From: Saxidomus purpurata
Taxonomy: Eukaryota > Mollusca > Bivalvia > Venerida > Veneridae
Direction: 5' to 3'
DNA: 64,000 nucleotides
Assembly (NCBI GenBank): GCA_022818135.1
Contig: JAFMSR010000029.1
Coordinates: 62,001-126,000, forward strand
The translations under genes were made by a program, and so were the position numbers. Below, in pieces: positions 1 through 12,560 of this stretch (positions are counted from its first letter, which is position 1; each line of letters starts with the position of its first letter). The notes beneath the pieces are model-generated. The model did not search any database. It was not told the DNA's origin and worked only from the letters and a program-made list of their open reading frames with translations.

Positions 1-8
1 TATATTCT

Positions 9-118
9 AGGCTATGCCGTCATACTGGCCAATTAACCAATCAGATTATAAAAGTGCGTTCATTTCTTCCTTTTGGTAAAAGATGAAAACTCAGTCTATA
101 CTGTAGACTTATATATCA
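9..118. repeat. Partial copy of the 1.0-1.8 kb foldback repeat
   Basis: This segment closely matches 1487-1612 in the same orientation and matches 1215-1335 inverted. Shared landmarks are a stretch containing CATACTGGCCA, then TTAACCAAT, then GGTAAAAG with GTGAAAAC or GATGAAAAC. It is one arm end of the foldback element described at 993-1807. No coding potential is seen. Confidence 0.7.
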
Positions 119-624
119 TAATATGTTTAAGTTTTTTATTTAAAGGAAAGAAAAAGCCTTTGACAACACAGAGGTATTATAAATGTCATTCTCAGATAAT
201 ATAAAGGATAAATGCTGGTTTTTGGTGTAAGATCACGTTATAATGTCACCGAGTGGGCACCAAAAGTGATATTTTCATGAGCGGCGCAGTCAAGAGTGAA
301 AATAACTACTTTAGGTGTTCACAAGTGAAATTATCGTGATATGACATAGAAATCAACATTTTCTTTTGTTTATTTTATGTTTCAAACTCTAATTTTGTTG
401 AGTTTATTTCAATAAAATGTCAAAGATCGCGGGAAACGTCACCAGAAAGCATTGCATACATGACGTCATTTTAAAGACGTCATTGTCACATGGTTTCAGG
501 CATTTATAATGCTTGGTATGGCTGTAACGATCATACATTCGAATATTAAATTTAGTCGAATACAGTTTTGTCCGAATTTTATTAGTCATTCGCCATGTCT
601 TTAATAAAACATCCCTACAGACAA

Positions 625-797
625 TCAAGTATATATAAGGTTATATATGCTTGATAGTCTGTCCGGGGTGTTTTATAAAAATGACTCTTCGCGACATAAT
701 CAAATTTACCCCGGACCGACTATCAAGTATATGTATTATATATACTTGATAGTTGGTCCGGGGTATTATGTATACTTGATTGTCGGTCCGGGGTGTT
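625..797. repeat. Cluster of alternating-orientation 27-nt repeats with a 54-nt palindrome
   Basis: A unit reading roughly TATACTTGATAGTCGGTCCGGGG occurs at about 643-671, 738-766 and 769-795 on the plus strand. It occurs inverted at about 708-735, with a shorter inverted piece at 625-640. The inverted and direct units meet to form a near-perfect palindrome at 711-764. Two units are followed by the same GTGTTTTATAAAAAT tail. The short open frame here is low-complexity repeat and is not called as a gene. Confidence 0.75.
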
Positions 798-992
798 TTA
801 TAAAAATAACTTTTTGGGGTCCAAACTTCATGTGACTGAGAAAAACATCAGATAAAAAACCCAGGTCAAAAGGATGAGCCAAATGAATTAGTTGGTCAAA
901 ACAAAAGTTGTAGGACCTACAGAGGTTATGTTGATTCACAAATACAAATTGTATTTATGTTGGTACAGCTTACTAAAGCCTGTATGACTGTC

Positions 993-1807
993 ATTCTCGT
1001 CTTCGCACATCTGGTACTGAAAAAATATTTACATTCGGGAAAGGTGATTTCTCGGCTGTCATCGCTGGTCTCTATGCATCTATAACTTTGAATAATATAA
1101 TAACCAAGCTTAGAAATGAAAGAAGTTCACGATCTTCCATTACCTTGAAACTAGATTGTTTTTATAATAGTTCTATGTTATCAAAAGCCTTTTGTTTCGT
1201 TTATAATGAATTTAAACTTGCATATGAGTCAACGGTATAGACCGAGTTTTCACTTTCTGCCGAATGAAGAAATGAACACGACTTAATAATTATATTGGTT
1301 AACTGGTCAGTATGACATCACGGCAATGCCGATAAAAGGTAAAGCTGCATTTCTTTTATTTGTTATTTTTATAGTTCCACATTATGCTAAGTGTTATAAC
1401 ATGCTTTTTCTTCACAGTTTTGAAGAGAGCAAAATTCTCCGTTCTTATTTTACTTCATTGAAGGAACGAGCGTGATTCCCAAAAGTATTCTCGGCTTTGC
1501 CATGACGTCATACTGGCCAGTTAACCAATTGGATTATTAGGTCGTGTTTATTTCTTCATTCGGTAAAAGGTGAAAACTTGGTCTTTACCATAGACTCATA
1601 TGCAAGTTTAAATTCTTTTCAAATGAAATTATTATAAATACAAATTGATAGTTTCAAGCTAAAGGTAGACCGATGTCTCCTTTCATTCTTGGTTTTTGTA
1701 CATTTTAAAATTAAAGATGGTTAGACACCAGTGATGAAAGCCGAGGAATCACCTTTCCCGAATGTAAATAGATTATCAGTACCCGGATGTACGAAGCCGA
1801 GAATTCT
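993..1807. mobile_element. Foldback (inverted-repeat) MITE
   Basis: The arms at about 993-1335 and 1487-1807 are inverted copies of each other. ACATTCGGGAAAGGTGAT near 1031 pairs with ATCACCTTTCCCGAATGT near 1748, and CATATGAGTC near 1221 pairs with its partner near 1600. The roughly 150-bp centre is unique sequence. Further copies lie at 9-118 and 54840-55160. No transposase frame is present, so this is a non-autonomous foldback element. Exact ends and target duplication were not resolved. Confidence 0.75.
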
Positions 1808-2469
1808 TTTTATAAAAATACGGGAAATCGTACATGCACGACTTAAGGACTACGCACGACGTTAGAACAACAAACCACAGTACAGTACTGTACAGGGATA
1901 CAATTGTTTATGAACTGTTAACTAAAAGTCTAAAACCTGACATTTTACCATATATCTGATGGTCTGATCATAAGATATGGATATGTAGGTGATATCCCTT
2001 ACCTGAAAAGACAGAATACCCAATGTTTAGGGGCTGTAAACTTGTAAAGTTAATTATAAACCATTTTATTTAGATTTCTTCTTGTTGGTGCTGTTTGTGT
2101 CGAGACCAGGTACAGTAAAGTGCCGCTCCAAATTAATGACTATGTTATGTTGTAATCATCTACGCTTCTTCACTCTAGAGATTGTTGTAGCCTAAAAGAA
2201 ATACTACTCAATAGCAGAGACATAGTCTCTGACTATTAGTAAACGAAAACTTGAACGGGACAAATATCAAAATTAAAATATCCAGGGCCGGGATAGATCT
2301 ACAGTACAGTAAATTCTAGAGAAATTACAGTATGTTTATTATATCAAAGTCATTGTCAAATTTAATTAAACTTTAGTTTTTATATTGATAAAACAGATCA
2401 GCAAAAACATCGACGCTTACATTTTAATATAAACAAAATCAAAGTACTCAGACAAAGACACGCTTCGCT
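1808..2469. other. Non-coding, nothing recognised
   Basis: AT-rich sequence without a persuasive reading frame. A short TACAGTA-rich patch (about 1880-1895 and 2298-2310) is seen but explains nothing. Confidence 0.5.
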
Positions 2470-2725
2470 AATTAGTTTAACGGCAACAGCCGTGAAAAAA
2501 AAACGCGCTGGGAATCTTCTGATTGGCTGCTTGTTTGGACACGCCTCTTTACCGGGGTACTGCTTCCATATTTGGAGTGACCCGTTTTTTTTACCTGCAA
2601 TTCTTTCCATATTTGGAATTGAGCCGTTTTTTTGCGGTAAAACGCGTGAAACTGACCGCGTTTACCCGACGTTTTCCACGCGGTAACAACCATGAGGTAA
2701 ACGGAACAAAAGCGTGAGCGCCACT
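2470..2725. repeat. GC-rich non-autonomous element ending GCGCCACTGTA
   Basis: This block is GC-richer than its surroundings. It contains paired CCATATTTGGA motifs (about 2567 and 2608) and several ACGCG motifs, and ends in AGCGCCACTGTAGG. The terminus CGCCACTGTA recurs at 56294 and, inverted, at 26080, so it probably belongs to a repeat family. Open frames in all directions across the block reflect composition and are not called as genes. Confidence 0.5.
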
Positions 2726-5020
2726 GTAGGGGTCACAATTTAATGATATTTCAAAAAGTAATAAATATCATGCCTAGTTGTACATGGTCTATGTTTCGGG
2801 TTACTAGGTCAAGGCCACAGGTGTTTGAGATAATAAAATAGTGCGCACTCTGATTTTCCAAAACACCTGGTCAGAATTTAATGATGCTTCACAGACGTGA
2901 TAAGTACCATGCCTAGTTGTACATAGTCCAATTATAAGCATCAAATGTGATATAAACTAAGAATACTGTGTCAGTATTACGTTCGGGGATGGGGTTTTGG
3001 GGGTATTCATCACCTTCAGCGATAGTTCTATTTTATTATGTTACCCAGAGGTAGGGGTGTGGGGCATTGTTATAAGTCGCCGCTTTGTATGTGGTGTGTT
3101 TATTCATTCTTTTGTCCCTTAGATTTGTTCCAGACCTATTTCACAGTAACTACTGGCGTTTTTTCCACTTGATCGATTATTTTTCACAGAGTTATACTGT
3201 ATTGCATAGATAGAGCGCCGTTGGTTTCCACGATTTTACTTAGCAAGTTCAAAAAGGAGTTATAATGTTGGCAATTTCCAAAGTGATTATTGTCCATAGA
3301 GTTATGGATTTTAAGTGTTATTTTTTGCTGTAAATCATTAAGAAAATTTTTGTCAGCTCCATTTCTCAGCAGTCAATGATTAAAATTCATCAGTATTTAG
3401 TAGGAAACTTCACTATTTAAAGAATGCACATATGACCAGCATGCCCCAGTATGGTTATGAATTCACTCCCTTTATTTTTTTATTTGTTTTACTGCACAAG
3501 TGGGCAAGTTATTGTAAATAACAAGACATACAATTAATCTGATATTAGTGAAACTCTCATTATTAAATCTATTCAAGAATGATCCTGCGTAACTCTATAT
3601 AAGATACAGTGCCGGCTACCTAGACCAAAAGTCTATGAATCCGTGTCAGGCTACCTTACCACTGTCTTCAGATTAAATCCAAAATTAAAAGTAATCCTTT
3701 TGCATTAATTCTAGTTTTAGCTAAATGGAAGAGCTGCTATGGGGCAGTAATTGTGCGTTTGCATCAATATACAAGAGTCATGGATTTGATCACTTCAATG
3801 CAAAGTTAAGGAACAGGTATCCTTATAGCAAGTTAGGCAATACATTTTAAATTCTTCCACATGCGACAATGCCCATCTCTCTTCGGGATTGAGTCAATCT
3901 GTAGTGAGTTGGGAATCGCGATAAGACCGGTATATTGCAATTCTCTTGAGATGCGATACATACCGGTATGGTTACACTCTGTACTTATTATAATACCCGT
4001 AGTAGTTTAATGACTTTGTCCAAGGAATTGTGAATACTTCAAAGCATAGTTTGTTTAAGAAGTAATAAATGTGTCCCTGTATTTTGTTGTTGAACAAAAT
4101 ACAGTCGGGAGTTCAAATGCATAGTAATTTTAAAAATAATGAGTGCGTAGCACGAGTGATTTTATTTTTTGCATTCGAAAAACTGACTATTTTATTTAAC
4201 GATAAAATGTTGGTACATATTTATTAATTCTATTCTTACAATTCATGTTCAATGATTTTCTTTGAAAACTATCCCGAACTATATTCAACCTGTAGCAGTA
4301 CATCATTGGAACTAAAATACACGAAATGCAATTGGACGGCTTGTTTACATCCTACATACACCTAGCAATTACATCATCTTTAGGCACTACTCCCTTGGAT
4401 AAAAGTACTGCATTTTATCGTAAAATAGTATACTACCTTATTATGTTTATATAGGAAACACAGCCATTTGTGTTAGAATTACTCTAAAATATTACAATAC
4501 GTATCGCAATTTATCAGAAAATGAAAAGTCTGACAATAGCCATTACTAGTAGTGAGTCTCGGGAGTGATTAAGTTGTAATCAAGAATATGTAAATTTAGT
4601 ATAAATGAAAGAATCTATGTCAATTGACCTAAAGACATTAACCATTAATGTTATAGCTTAGTTTGATTACTGAAATTATATGATCGAGCAGGTTTTAAAT
4701 TCATGAAATATACATCTACTGGTTAAAGAATGTTCATTGTAACATTAAAGGGACATTGGAGGTGCTTAATTATTTCTACTTATCACAAGGCCTTCCCTCG
4801 CTCTCCATCTTGTGGGAAATGTGCCCGTTTATTTTACTTAGGTTATGATGAAGAAGTAACACGCTGGTGGTGATGTTATAGTTATACTTTGTTTTTGAAA
4901 ATAAAGACCAAAAAATCAATCTTAATCTGACCGCATTATAGACTAAGAGGCGTATTAAATTACATCTATATTTTGGTTATTTAATTAATCTTGGTTAACA
5001 ACATTTTGACAGCGATTGAT
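2726..5020. other. Non-coding, minor repeats only
   Basis: No gene is supported. A short inverted repeat, GTATTTTGTT-gttg-AACAAAATAC, lies near 4080-4103. A TTAAAGGGACATT motif at about 4745, of the kind seen at MITE ends, is the only other item of note. Confidence 0.5.
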
Positions 5021-5022
5021 AC

Positions 5023-5285
5023 ATACGCATGCGCATTTGCTGTCATGTAAAAAAACCCGCAGGAACTCGCTTTTCACGCATGCGCATTCGCTACCGCAGT
5101 ATAAAAACGCCGGAACTCGCTTTATATTTTCGGGTCGTACCGATTATAGCCTCTTTAGAGGTTGGTGGACCTAATAAGCAGAATAACAAACAAAAAAAAC
5201 GGAACTCGCTTTTAACGCATGTGCAGTGCAATCAGTCGTTTTTTTTTAAACGGGGCGAGTAGAAAACGTGCTGCTCGCGTTTTCC
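5023..5285. repeat. Imperfect tandem repeat with CGCATGCGCA and GGAACTCGCTTT motifs
   Basis: CGCATGCGCA occurs at about 5027 and 5078, with a diverged CGCATGTGCA at 5216. GGAACTCGCTTT occurs at about 5062, 5112 and 5201. The first two units are about 50 bp apart; the third is displaced by an insert. The 77-codon open frame across it is a by-product of the repeat. Confidence 0.5.
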
Positions 5286-5422
5286 TGCCAAAAAACGGTA
5301 TGAAAGACTATGTGCACTACAGTGCATGTTATTTATTGGAAAGTAAGTATGTCTTAATAAACGTAAAATAAAGTAAAAAATATACAGATGACTATATAGG
5401 AAAGTAAGCAAGTGTTTGTCTT

Positions 5423-5610
5423 CTTAAAGTCCAAGAATCACATTTACAAGTAGCTTTCATTTTATCTAGAAAAATGTCGTACTGACAGAAATGACCTTTA
5501 TTTGTACCAAAAAAAAATCCTAACTTTGCTTTTTAGTTTTTTTAGTTCTATCATTATCCAATCAATGAATTTATGTTACTATATCTGAAAGTTAAAAGTA
5601 ATCTTTGGAC
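5423..5610. repeat. Partial copy of the TTAAAGTCCCAGGATC MITE
   Basis: Sequence from TTAAAGTCCAAGAATCACA through ACTTTGCTTTTTAG matches 45437-45550 at high identity, and the tail resembles 45710-45765. A third short fragment of the same terminus lies at 23842-23862. Confidence 0.65.
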
Positions 5611-5769
5611 GTTTCTCGAGGTTTCTGTTGGTAAATATTACCATTATTTTAAGGATGACTGATGTAATTATGAGAGGGATGTCACATAAACTTTGTGAAT
5701 ACATTCATAAAACTGTTTTTACTGGTTAAATGGGTTGGAAAATAATGAGGTTTGTATGTATGTATTTTT

Positions 5770-6098
5770 TCAGTACCAAGTATCAAGGATAACACAATAA
5801 AGAGCAAGCTCTTGTTTCCATTGTGGTCCTTTATTTAAGAGACAGAAGCAGATACAAGGGAATCGGGGTACCAGACCCTAGCTCTTTTACGAATAGACCC
5901 GTTGTTTTTTTTCTACGTGCCCGGTGTATAGCACCGATACACGCGAGACTACCTCTGGGTTTCTAACCAGTTCATCTCAGACAGGTGGGAAATACTAAAA
6001 AGCGTTTCTTAGATATCCAGTGCCCCGGCCGAGAATCGAACCGGGGACCTCCGGATTGGTAGTCCAGAGCGTTAACCACTCGGCCACCACACCACTAT
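5770..6098 (-). mobile_element. tRNA-derived SINE
   Basis: On the minus strand the unit begins near 6098 with a tRNA-like head. It has a box A-like stretch TGGCCGAGTGGTTAACG and a box B GGTTCGATTCT, with a plausible anticodon stem CTCTGG/CCGGAG between. The head continues without a break into about 230 bp of non-tRNA body ending near 5770. An attached body is expected for a SINE and argues against a functional tRNA gene. Target duplications were not identified. Confidence 0.8.
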
Positions 6099-6314
6099 GT
6101 CATAACCTGTGTGTACTCCTGTGTGTTAACTTGTTTAGAAAAAAGAATTCTATCGCAAACTCTCAATTGATAACCTGATTCTGTTGACACTGTGATGAAT
6201 ATGATTTTATCCTCATTTACAAGTAAGAATGTTAAATACTTCTACTTTAAAATTAGGCATTGCATTTTCTAGATTTGATATTATAAAAACTATATATACA
6301 ATTTGTTCATTTAA

Positions 6315-6623
<309 letters not shown>

Positions 6624-6959
6624 TGAAAATGTCAGGCATTGGGTGGACTAAGATATCTGTAGTCACAAGTGAATGGTTAAAAGAGTTTGGCCAGTCATTC
6701 AGATTCAAAATTCTCATTTTAGCTGTACTGTTTGAATATAACGGAGGACTAGTGGGCTAGTATAGATCACCATCGTGTCAGTGTTTTTGGTAAAAGTTTT
6801 GCATACAAGCTAATATTACAAACATAATTTCAGTAATGACTACGGAAATTGATTTGAAACTTTGATTTGTCGGTTTGAAAATGTCGTTATTTACGTATTT
6901 AATTTAATTGTATATGTGTGTATTTTACCTGAATAAAATTCAATCAATCAACATCACGG

Positions 6960-7800
6960 AAGGGTTCTGGGGCATCAGATAGTAAAGTTTGACTAAATTT
7001 TTAATTCAAATTGGACTTAAAATTTTAGCTGAAGTTTTGGATTCAATCTACTACCGTGGATATAATTCTTATCTTTTAACAAGATCAAATCCTTTTTATA
7101 AAACTGCTTGCCTTCATTGCAAATAATTGAACGTGCTGTCATCAGAAAGCTCTTGTTATAATATACTAGGAGTACACACAGGTTGTGATATGGTGTTTAA
7201 TATTTAAACTAATTATTTTACCCCGTCAATCAAATTTAGATGACTATGGGAAACAATTTAGTCAAGTGATGTTTTCAGGCTTGCTGTGGGCGTAGAATAA
7301 ATACAATTGGCAACTTTTCCAAGGGGCAAGTCAATGATAGAAGCAAGCTGGCAGTGTAAACAAAACAGCAAAAATACAAGCTTTATGACTACAATTGACA
7401 TTAATTTACACATCTTCCTGTCTGAACCGAGTCAATACTGAATATTTTGTCTGAAGTAATTTTATTTGTGAAATAATTGCAGTGGAAATGGAAATCTGCT
7501 TCCTTCTCTTAATGCATCAACAAAAGAAAATTGCAGTTATTCCTGCTGATCGCTAAAATTATAGTAACGCATTGAGAAGTTTAAAGCACAGGTAACATTA
7601 AAGTGTGTACTGTCTTACATCTTTTCAGATTTTTGTAACTGTATCAAAGCTCTTCCTGTGAATGTTGTGCAGCTTTTTGAAATCAAGTTACAGTGATTCA
7701 TTTGCAAATGAAAGCATTGTCTCTAAAATAACACAGAAAAAACCAAGACAGTCATTTTGGTGTTTTGTGTTATAAATGTTGATGTCTCACTTCATCCATT
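6960..7800 (+). other. Intron-like non-coding stretch
   Basis: AT-rich sequence between two kinesin-light-chain-like exons. Nothing else is recognised. Confidence 0.4.
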
Positions 7801-7830
7801 CTTTTTTCTGTTTTTTCAAGAAATTTACAG

Positions 7831-7907
7831 AGATCAAGGAAAATATAGATAAGAATAATGCTCTGATGCTCTCAAAATCTCTAATTTTGGGAAGAGATCA
7901 TGCGGCA
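7831..7907 (+). pseudogene. Decayed kinesin light chain second-TPR exon, copy 1
   Basis: A pyrimidine-rich tract and TTTACAG precede AGATCAAGG, and GTGAGTG follows, giving a well-formed exon outline. The content reads as RDQGKY near the start and LGRDHAAV near the end but in different frames, with stops between. Both pieces match the second TPR exon of kinesin light chain (family knowledge). It is homologous to 10273-10358 but about 9 nt shorter, so it is a broken duplicate. Confidence 0.6.
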
Positions 7908-7919
7908 GTGAGTGTTGTT

Positions 7920-8975
7920 TATCCGTTAGTCTGTCAACAGTGTTAGAGAATTTAAGTGCTGCTGATAATGAAATTATGGAAAACATTCAGTTACTCTTCT
8001 TTGGTTTCTCTCTGGTCTTAAATCAAGATCCCCCCGCCCCTGCCGCCTTGGATGAGGGTGCCACAAAGTTGACAGGCGGGTCTCAATCTTCCATAAAAAG
8101 ATAGTGACAGCATTTTTATTATTGTTTGTGTAAAGTTTGAATTATTGTGCAAATTGCTAGACTTTTCCTATAAAAGTAAGAACATTGTTTTTAGAATCGA
8201 GTTTCGTTTATTTTCATGCTTTTTTCATGTAATTCGTTTAGTGATAAGAAAGTTATATTTTCGCATTTGTGATTGTTGTATAACAATTCTACTGAGACCT
8301 CATAAATTTTATTCGTACATTTCATGTCTGCACGGAGGTTATCATTTCCCCGTGAATTTATAGACAGGCGGGAATATAAGGTATTTAAGACAAGACTGAC
8401 CATAAAGAAATTGCACACACAAGTTTGACATTCGAGATGTTACAAAGTTCCTACTTAAGCTTGATCAAGGTAAATGATTTATTTTTGAAAGTTTTATTTT
8501 CAGTAACAGATATTGTAAGGTATTTTGTTTCATACTATGATTTCGTTTCAAGATATCATAAATTTCAGAAGTAGCTGAATTTGCTGTAATTTTATCAAGG
8601 AATCAGTTCAGTTTTGTTTTTGCTTTAAATCTTTCTCTAATGCCATTGTGTGGTTACTTATTTTTAGTAATCAATGGCAATCTTATCTAATGTAATGATG
8701 GTATGTAAGCTACAGTTTAATTCAGTTAATTCAGATTAATTATGTTTCATTTCATTTTACTTTCATTCTTGAAAATAGTACAAAGAATGTTGTAAATGTT
8801 AATGAGAAAGATTAATTAATGAACTTATCAAGTGACGTATTACACTATTGAATATATCACTTTTTGTTAGGTAACCTTCAGATAGTGTGGTGTACACAAA
8901 GAGTCGTCTTTGAATACATGTTCATATATATTTGTATCTACACACAGTTATGGGAACCTACAAAGGTATGGTGTT
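7920..8975. other. Non-coding, nothing recognised
   Basis: Overlapping short frames on both strands around 8145-8418 have no family signature. They appear to be chance frames in AT-rich DNA. Confidence 0.4.
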
Positions 8976-8983
8976 ACCGTCGG

Positions 8984-9535
8984 AGCAACAACAACAACAA
9001 CAATACTTTTATTTCATCCCAAATACAAATACTGTACTGCAATCAATAACAGCAGTATTGGGGAAAGCCTACACAGTAAATAAATATAATGGTTAAAGTA
9101 CAAAGAGTGTATTCAAATTGTAGAGGGGAAAAAAGTTTTTTTCTTATAAACTAAAATTATGGAATCATCGAAACTTGTTCATTTTGATAACCATAAATTT
9201 TGCAAGCTTTTTTAAGTCATCAATACTATTGGAATTTAATAAATTGCTCAGGTGAATTCACATGCAATTTGTGTCTAATGTATTGAGATCGCTCGTTGCA
9301 AAAAAAGGAGTAGGTGATGTTTTTCCGATCTAACTTTTTGAGAAAAAAACATAATCTGTCGTTAAACGGTGTATTATGCCATCGTAACGTTTCGACGGGT
9401 AGTCGAGAGTTTGAAGTGCGGTAACGGAACATAGTTAGAGCGTAACACCTATATAATACAGACCAGTAGTGTTCTAGCTGGTATAATGATATAAAGTGCA
9501 AATAGGCGATGCCTTTATAGCAGTTTATGTCCAAG
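8984..9535 (-). mobile_element. 3' end of a decayed LINE (C-terminal RT-ORF region)
   Basis: The minus-strand frame at 9226-9534 contains SNSRLPVETLRW and later NERSQYIRHKL. It resembles the region after the reverse transcriptase domain in CR1-like LINEs, which usually reads RLPIETGRW followed by a CxxC zinc-knuckle; here the cysteines are lost. Recognisable residues continue in other frames below 9226 (LKKACKIY-like). The element runs out into a (TTG)n tract (CAACAACAACAA on plus, about 8985), consistent with a LINE 3' tail. Confidence 0.6.
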
Positions 9536-9539
9536 ACGT

Positions 9540-10270
9540 TTTATGTGCCACTGTCTTTACCATATGTTATATCGTCTAGTTTTCTGCCCCCGAAGATACA
9601 ATGCCCGGAATGGTAGAGAAATGTATTGCCTCCAGACGATGACTTTCCTGTAGGAGACCGACCTGTTACGTCGATAAACTACACGATTCGCCCGGATGTA
9701 TTGCTTCCCGATCACAGACTAGTCTACGTTGTGCCCCATTCACACAGGAATCACCTTTTGTGCAGTTGACATTCAGGTTAACTGAAATCCAACCCCGGAT
9801 TACATGAGCCTATACGGAGATGTTGTTATGAATGGCGAGGACAGTATCTAAGGGAATGTATTTAAACTTTATACACGGACAGAGGACATTAAGAGAAAGT
9901 GCAGTAAACAAGGACCTTAACTCTAGCTTGTCATTCTTTAATTATCTCCCTTTACTTAATTTTCTTGTCCGGGCCACTACTCCTTTCTTGAAAACAAACA
10001 TAGACATTGTTTGTGTACAGATATTTATTTGTCAGATGTTCTGTTATAGCCATTGACACTTACTGCTCTAAAATTTTACAAAGGTCTGGATGTCTGTCAA
10101 TATTCTACTTTGGTAGGGTATTAACAGGACTCTTTATTGGCTGCAATTTGCTTGTTCTGTCCATGGATAATAGTTACAGTGACAAATTTCTGTCTATAAA
10201 TGTTGACGCTCGAGACAGATAAATTGAAAATGTACATGTTATTGATGCTGTATTGACTGTGCACTATTTC
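9540..10270. other. Non-coding between KLC-like exons
   Basis: A GC-richer patch at 9580-9840 stands out from the flanks but shows no gene, tRNA or known repeat signature. The rest is AT-rich. Confidence 0.4.
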
Positions 10271-10272
10271 AG

Positions 10273-10358
10273 AGATCAAGGCATATAAGGAGGCCGCCAC
10301 TTTATTTATCGATGACCTAGGCATAAGCGAGAAAACGTTTGTACCTGATCATCCGGCC
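10273..10358 (+). pseudogene. Kinesin light chain second-TPR exon, copy 2
   Basis: An acceptor (CACTATTTCAG) precedes AGATCAAGG and a strong donor (GTGAGTTA) follows GCC. One frame reads AYKEAATLFIDDLG then SEKTFVPDHPAV, matching the second TPR exon of kinesin light chain. The leading RDQ residues lie in a different frame, implying a 1-nt shift near the 5' edge. It pairs with the decayed copy at 7831-7907, which shares the AGATCAAGG start and GTGAGT donor. Confidence 0.6.
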
Positions 10359-10359
10359 G

Positions 10360-10868
10360 TGAGTTATACATTGAAGCATGCATCATGTTTTGTGTATTTG
10401 CATAGCCTGACATGTAACAACTACGATCGTTCTTCGAAGACACATATTTTGTCTTTGATTATACTTTTATGTATTTACAATCGTGAATGTGTAAAAGAAA
10501 TTAGTGTTATGAAAAAGATAGGACAGTTTTCCCAAACTTTTGAGAACCACCCTTAAAATGCCTGAATAGGCAAAATACATTTGTATATAATGAATTAAAT
10601 AAAATGACTTGATATGGATTTAGAATAAAGATTTAATTAACAAAATTAACTACGCGTTTCATACAATGCATCGGGCGCACTTGTAGTGAATGACATTGTT
10701 TCCATGACGTCAACGTCATAACTTCCTGCAAAGGAGATTACTGTTGTAAAAAGGCAGATAATTAATGTAAATCAATGACGTTAAGCCTTGGTTTGAATTT
10801 GTTAATAAAATAATTCTCTTTTGCTAACCTAGCTGAAACACATTTATTTTTTATTTTTAAAGAGAGGA
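10360..10868. other. Non-coding spacer
   Basis: AT-rich and without a supported gene. It may include the 3' untranslated end of the adjacent Penelope-like element on the minus strand. Confidence 0.4.
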
Positions 10869-10869
10869 A

Positions 10870-12560
10870 ACATTTCTTATTCTTTATTTCCACATCTATC
10901 TAAATGTTCACTTAAAGGAAATCGTCTTGTTGAAAGGTCTCTTATTTGTTGTGCATGGATTGTTCTACGTGTTCTTAGTTTTTCTCCAGTTTGGCCAATA
11001 TAGTATTCCCTACACCCGGTACAAGTTATAACATGCAATACATTTTGTACATCACATGACATATCGTGGTTTACGTAGAATTTTAAAAACTATTTTCAAC
11101 AATATGTTGACAAAGCGAACAGTTTGGTTTGTGGCATTTTGTTACTGTAAATAGTTTAGATTTAGTGTCTTTGAATTTTGGTCTTGTAAATATTTTTTTT
11201 TTTAAATTTGGTGCTTGTCTTTTGCTGTTAATAATTTTGGAATTATTTAAGATCACAGACATATCAGAGTCATTTTGTAAAAGTTGCAATGTATTTTTTA
11301 TGTTATGAAAAAGTTCTTGGTTTTGAGGATTGAAAGTTGAGACATAACGAATACTGTCATTAAACTGTTTAGGTTTCATTTTCAAAAATTTATACCTTGG
11401 TGTTTTTAAAGCTTTTTGTATGCTGTTTTGTATTAATGTTTTTGGATAGCCTATATTTATAAGTGAGAAGTTTAATTTATGTAAGCAAATGTGTTTGAGT
11501 GTAGTGTTTGAAACTATAGTGCAAATTCTTCTAGCTAAGGCATAAGGTATATTTGTTTTGGTGTGTTTAGGATGACCAAAATTGAAACTGAAATACTGCT
11601 TAGAATCTGTTGGTTTGTAATATATATCTGTTTCAATTACAGTGTTTTGTTTGGTAATTAATATATCTAAGAATGGTAGACTGGTGTTGCTGTATTATAT
11701 TGTAAATTGAATGTCTGGATGTAATTGATTTAAATTTATGTGGAATTGTTACAAATCATGTAATGCATGTGGCCATAAAATAAAACAGTCGTCAAGAAAT
11801 CTTTTCCAGTATTCTTTGATATAATTACAAAACTATGTACCATGACTGTTTCTAACGTGTATAATTTTTCTTCTAAATATGCTAAAACCAAAAGCAGCAT
11901 ATGTCGGGCAAATTTTGTTCCCATTGCTGTTCCTTTAATTTGCTTGTAGTATGTATCATTAAATGAACAAGCATTGTTTTCCGAAATGGCTTTAATTCCA
12001 TCAATAATGAAGTCACGTGAAAACCTTTCATGTATAAGCTCAGGGTGCTTGTCTTACCAAACAAAATTGCATTGCTTCTAAACCCAACTGATGAGAAATG
12101 TTTGTGTATAAGTTTTTTACATCAAATAAAACCAAATATGTATTTTCTTTAACAGAGTTTGGTAGATTGGTGAGAAAATCAATGTCATCTTTGACATAAC
12201 TTTTTATTTTTGTTGTAAATGGGTTTAAAAGAATATCAATTTAGTTGCTTAATCTTTGTGTTTCACAAATAGGACCTGCCACTATAGGTCTGAAACTTAA
12301 ATCTTTTGGATCTAAGATTTCAACATATTCAAAATTTGAGTGTCTACATTTTCAAGTAATTTCACCACTTTATGTATTTTTGGTAAGCCATAAAATGAGC
12401 TTGATTTTGATTCAAAATCAAGAATATAATCAATTTCATGTTTAGTCATGTGATGTTTACATTTTAGTAAATCCCTTATAATTTTGAATGTTTCTTTAGA
12501 GCAATCACCTTCTAATTCTTGATAAAATTCTTTGTCATTAAGCTTCAGTTTGTTCAGTTT
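10870..12560 (-). mobile_element. Penelope-like element, main part (RT + GIY-YIG), decayed
   Basis: In several minus-strand frames one reads, in order, a FYGLPKIHK motif (about 12350-12380), LVLFDVKNLYTNIS (RT motif A, about 12110-12150), RFLDDCFI (RT catalytic motif, about 11790-11810), FLDILITKQ, a CHKPNCSLCQH cysteine-rich stretch (about 11100-11130), and a GIY-YIG endonuclease piece with YYIGQTGEKLRTRR (about 10960-11010). This is the Penelope RT-endonuclease order. Stops and frameshifts separate the parts, so it cannot make protein. It is interrupted at its N-terminal side by the LINE at 12556-15750 and continues at 15750-15955. Confidence 0.85.

Noticed and set aside
5029..5262. 77-codon gene
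   Set aside because: The frame lies across imperfect repeats with CGCATGCGCA and AACTCGCTTT; no independent support.
6022..6098. Stand-alone tRNA gene on the minus strand
   Set aside because: The tRNA-like head runs straight into a 230-bp SINE-type body, so it is treated as a SINE head.
9580..9840. GC-richer patch as a possible host exon
   Set aside because: No frame stays open with sensible splice sites, and nothing matches a known family.
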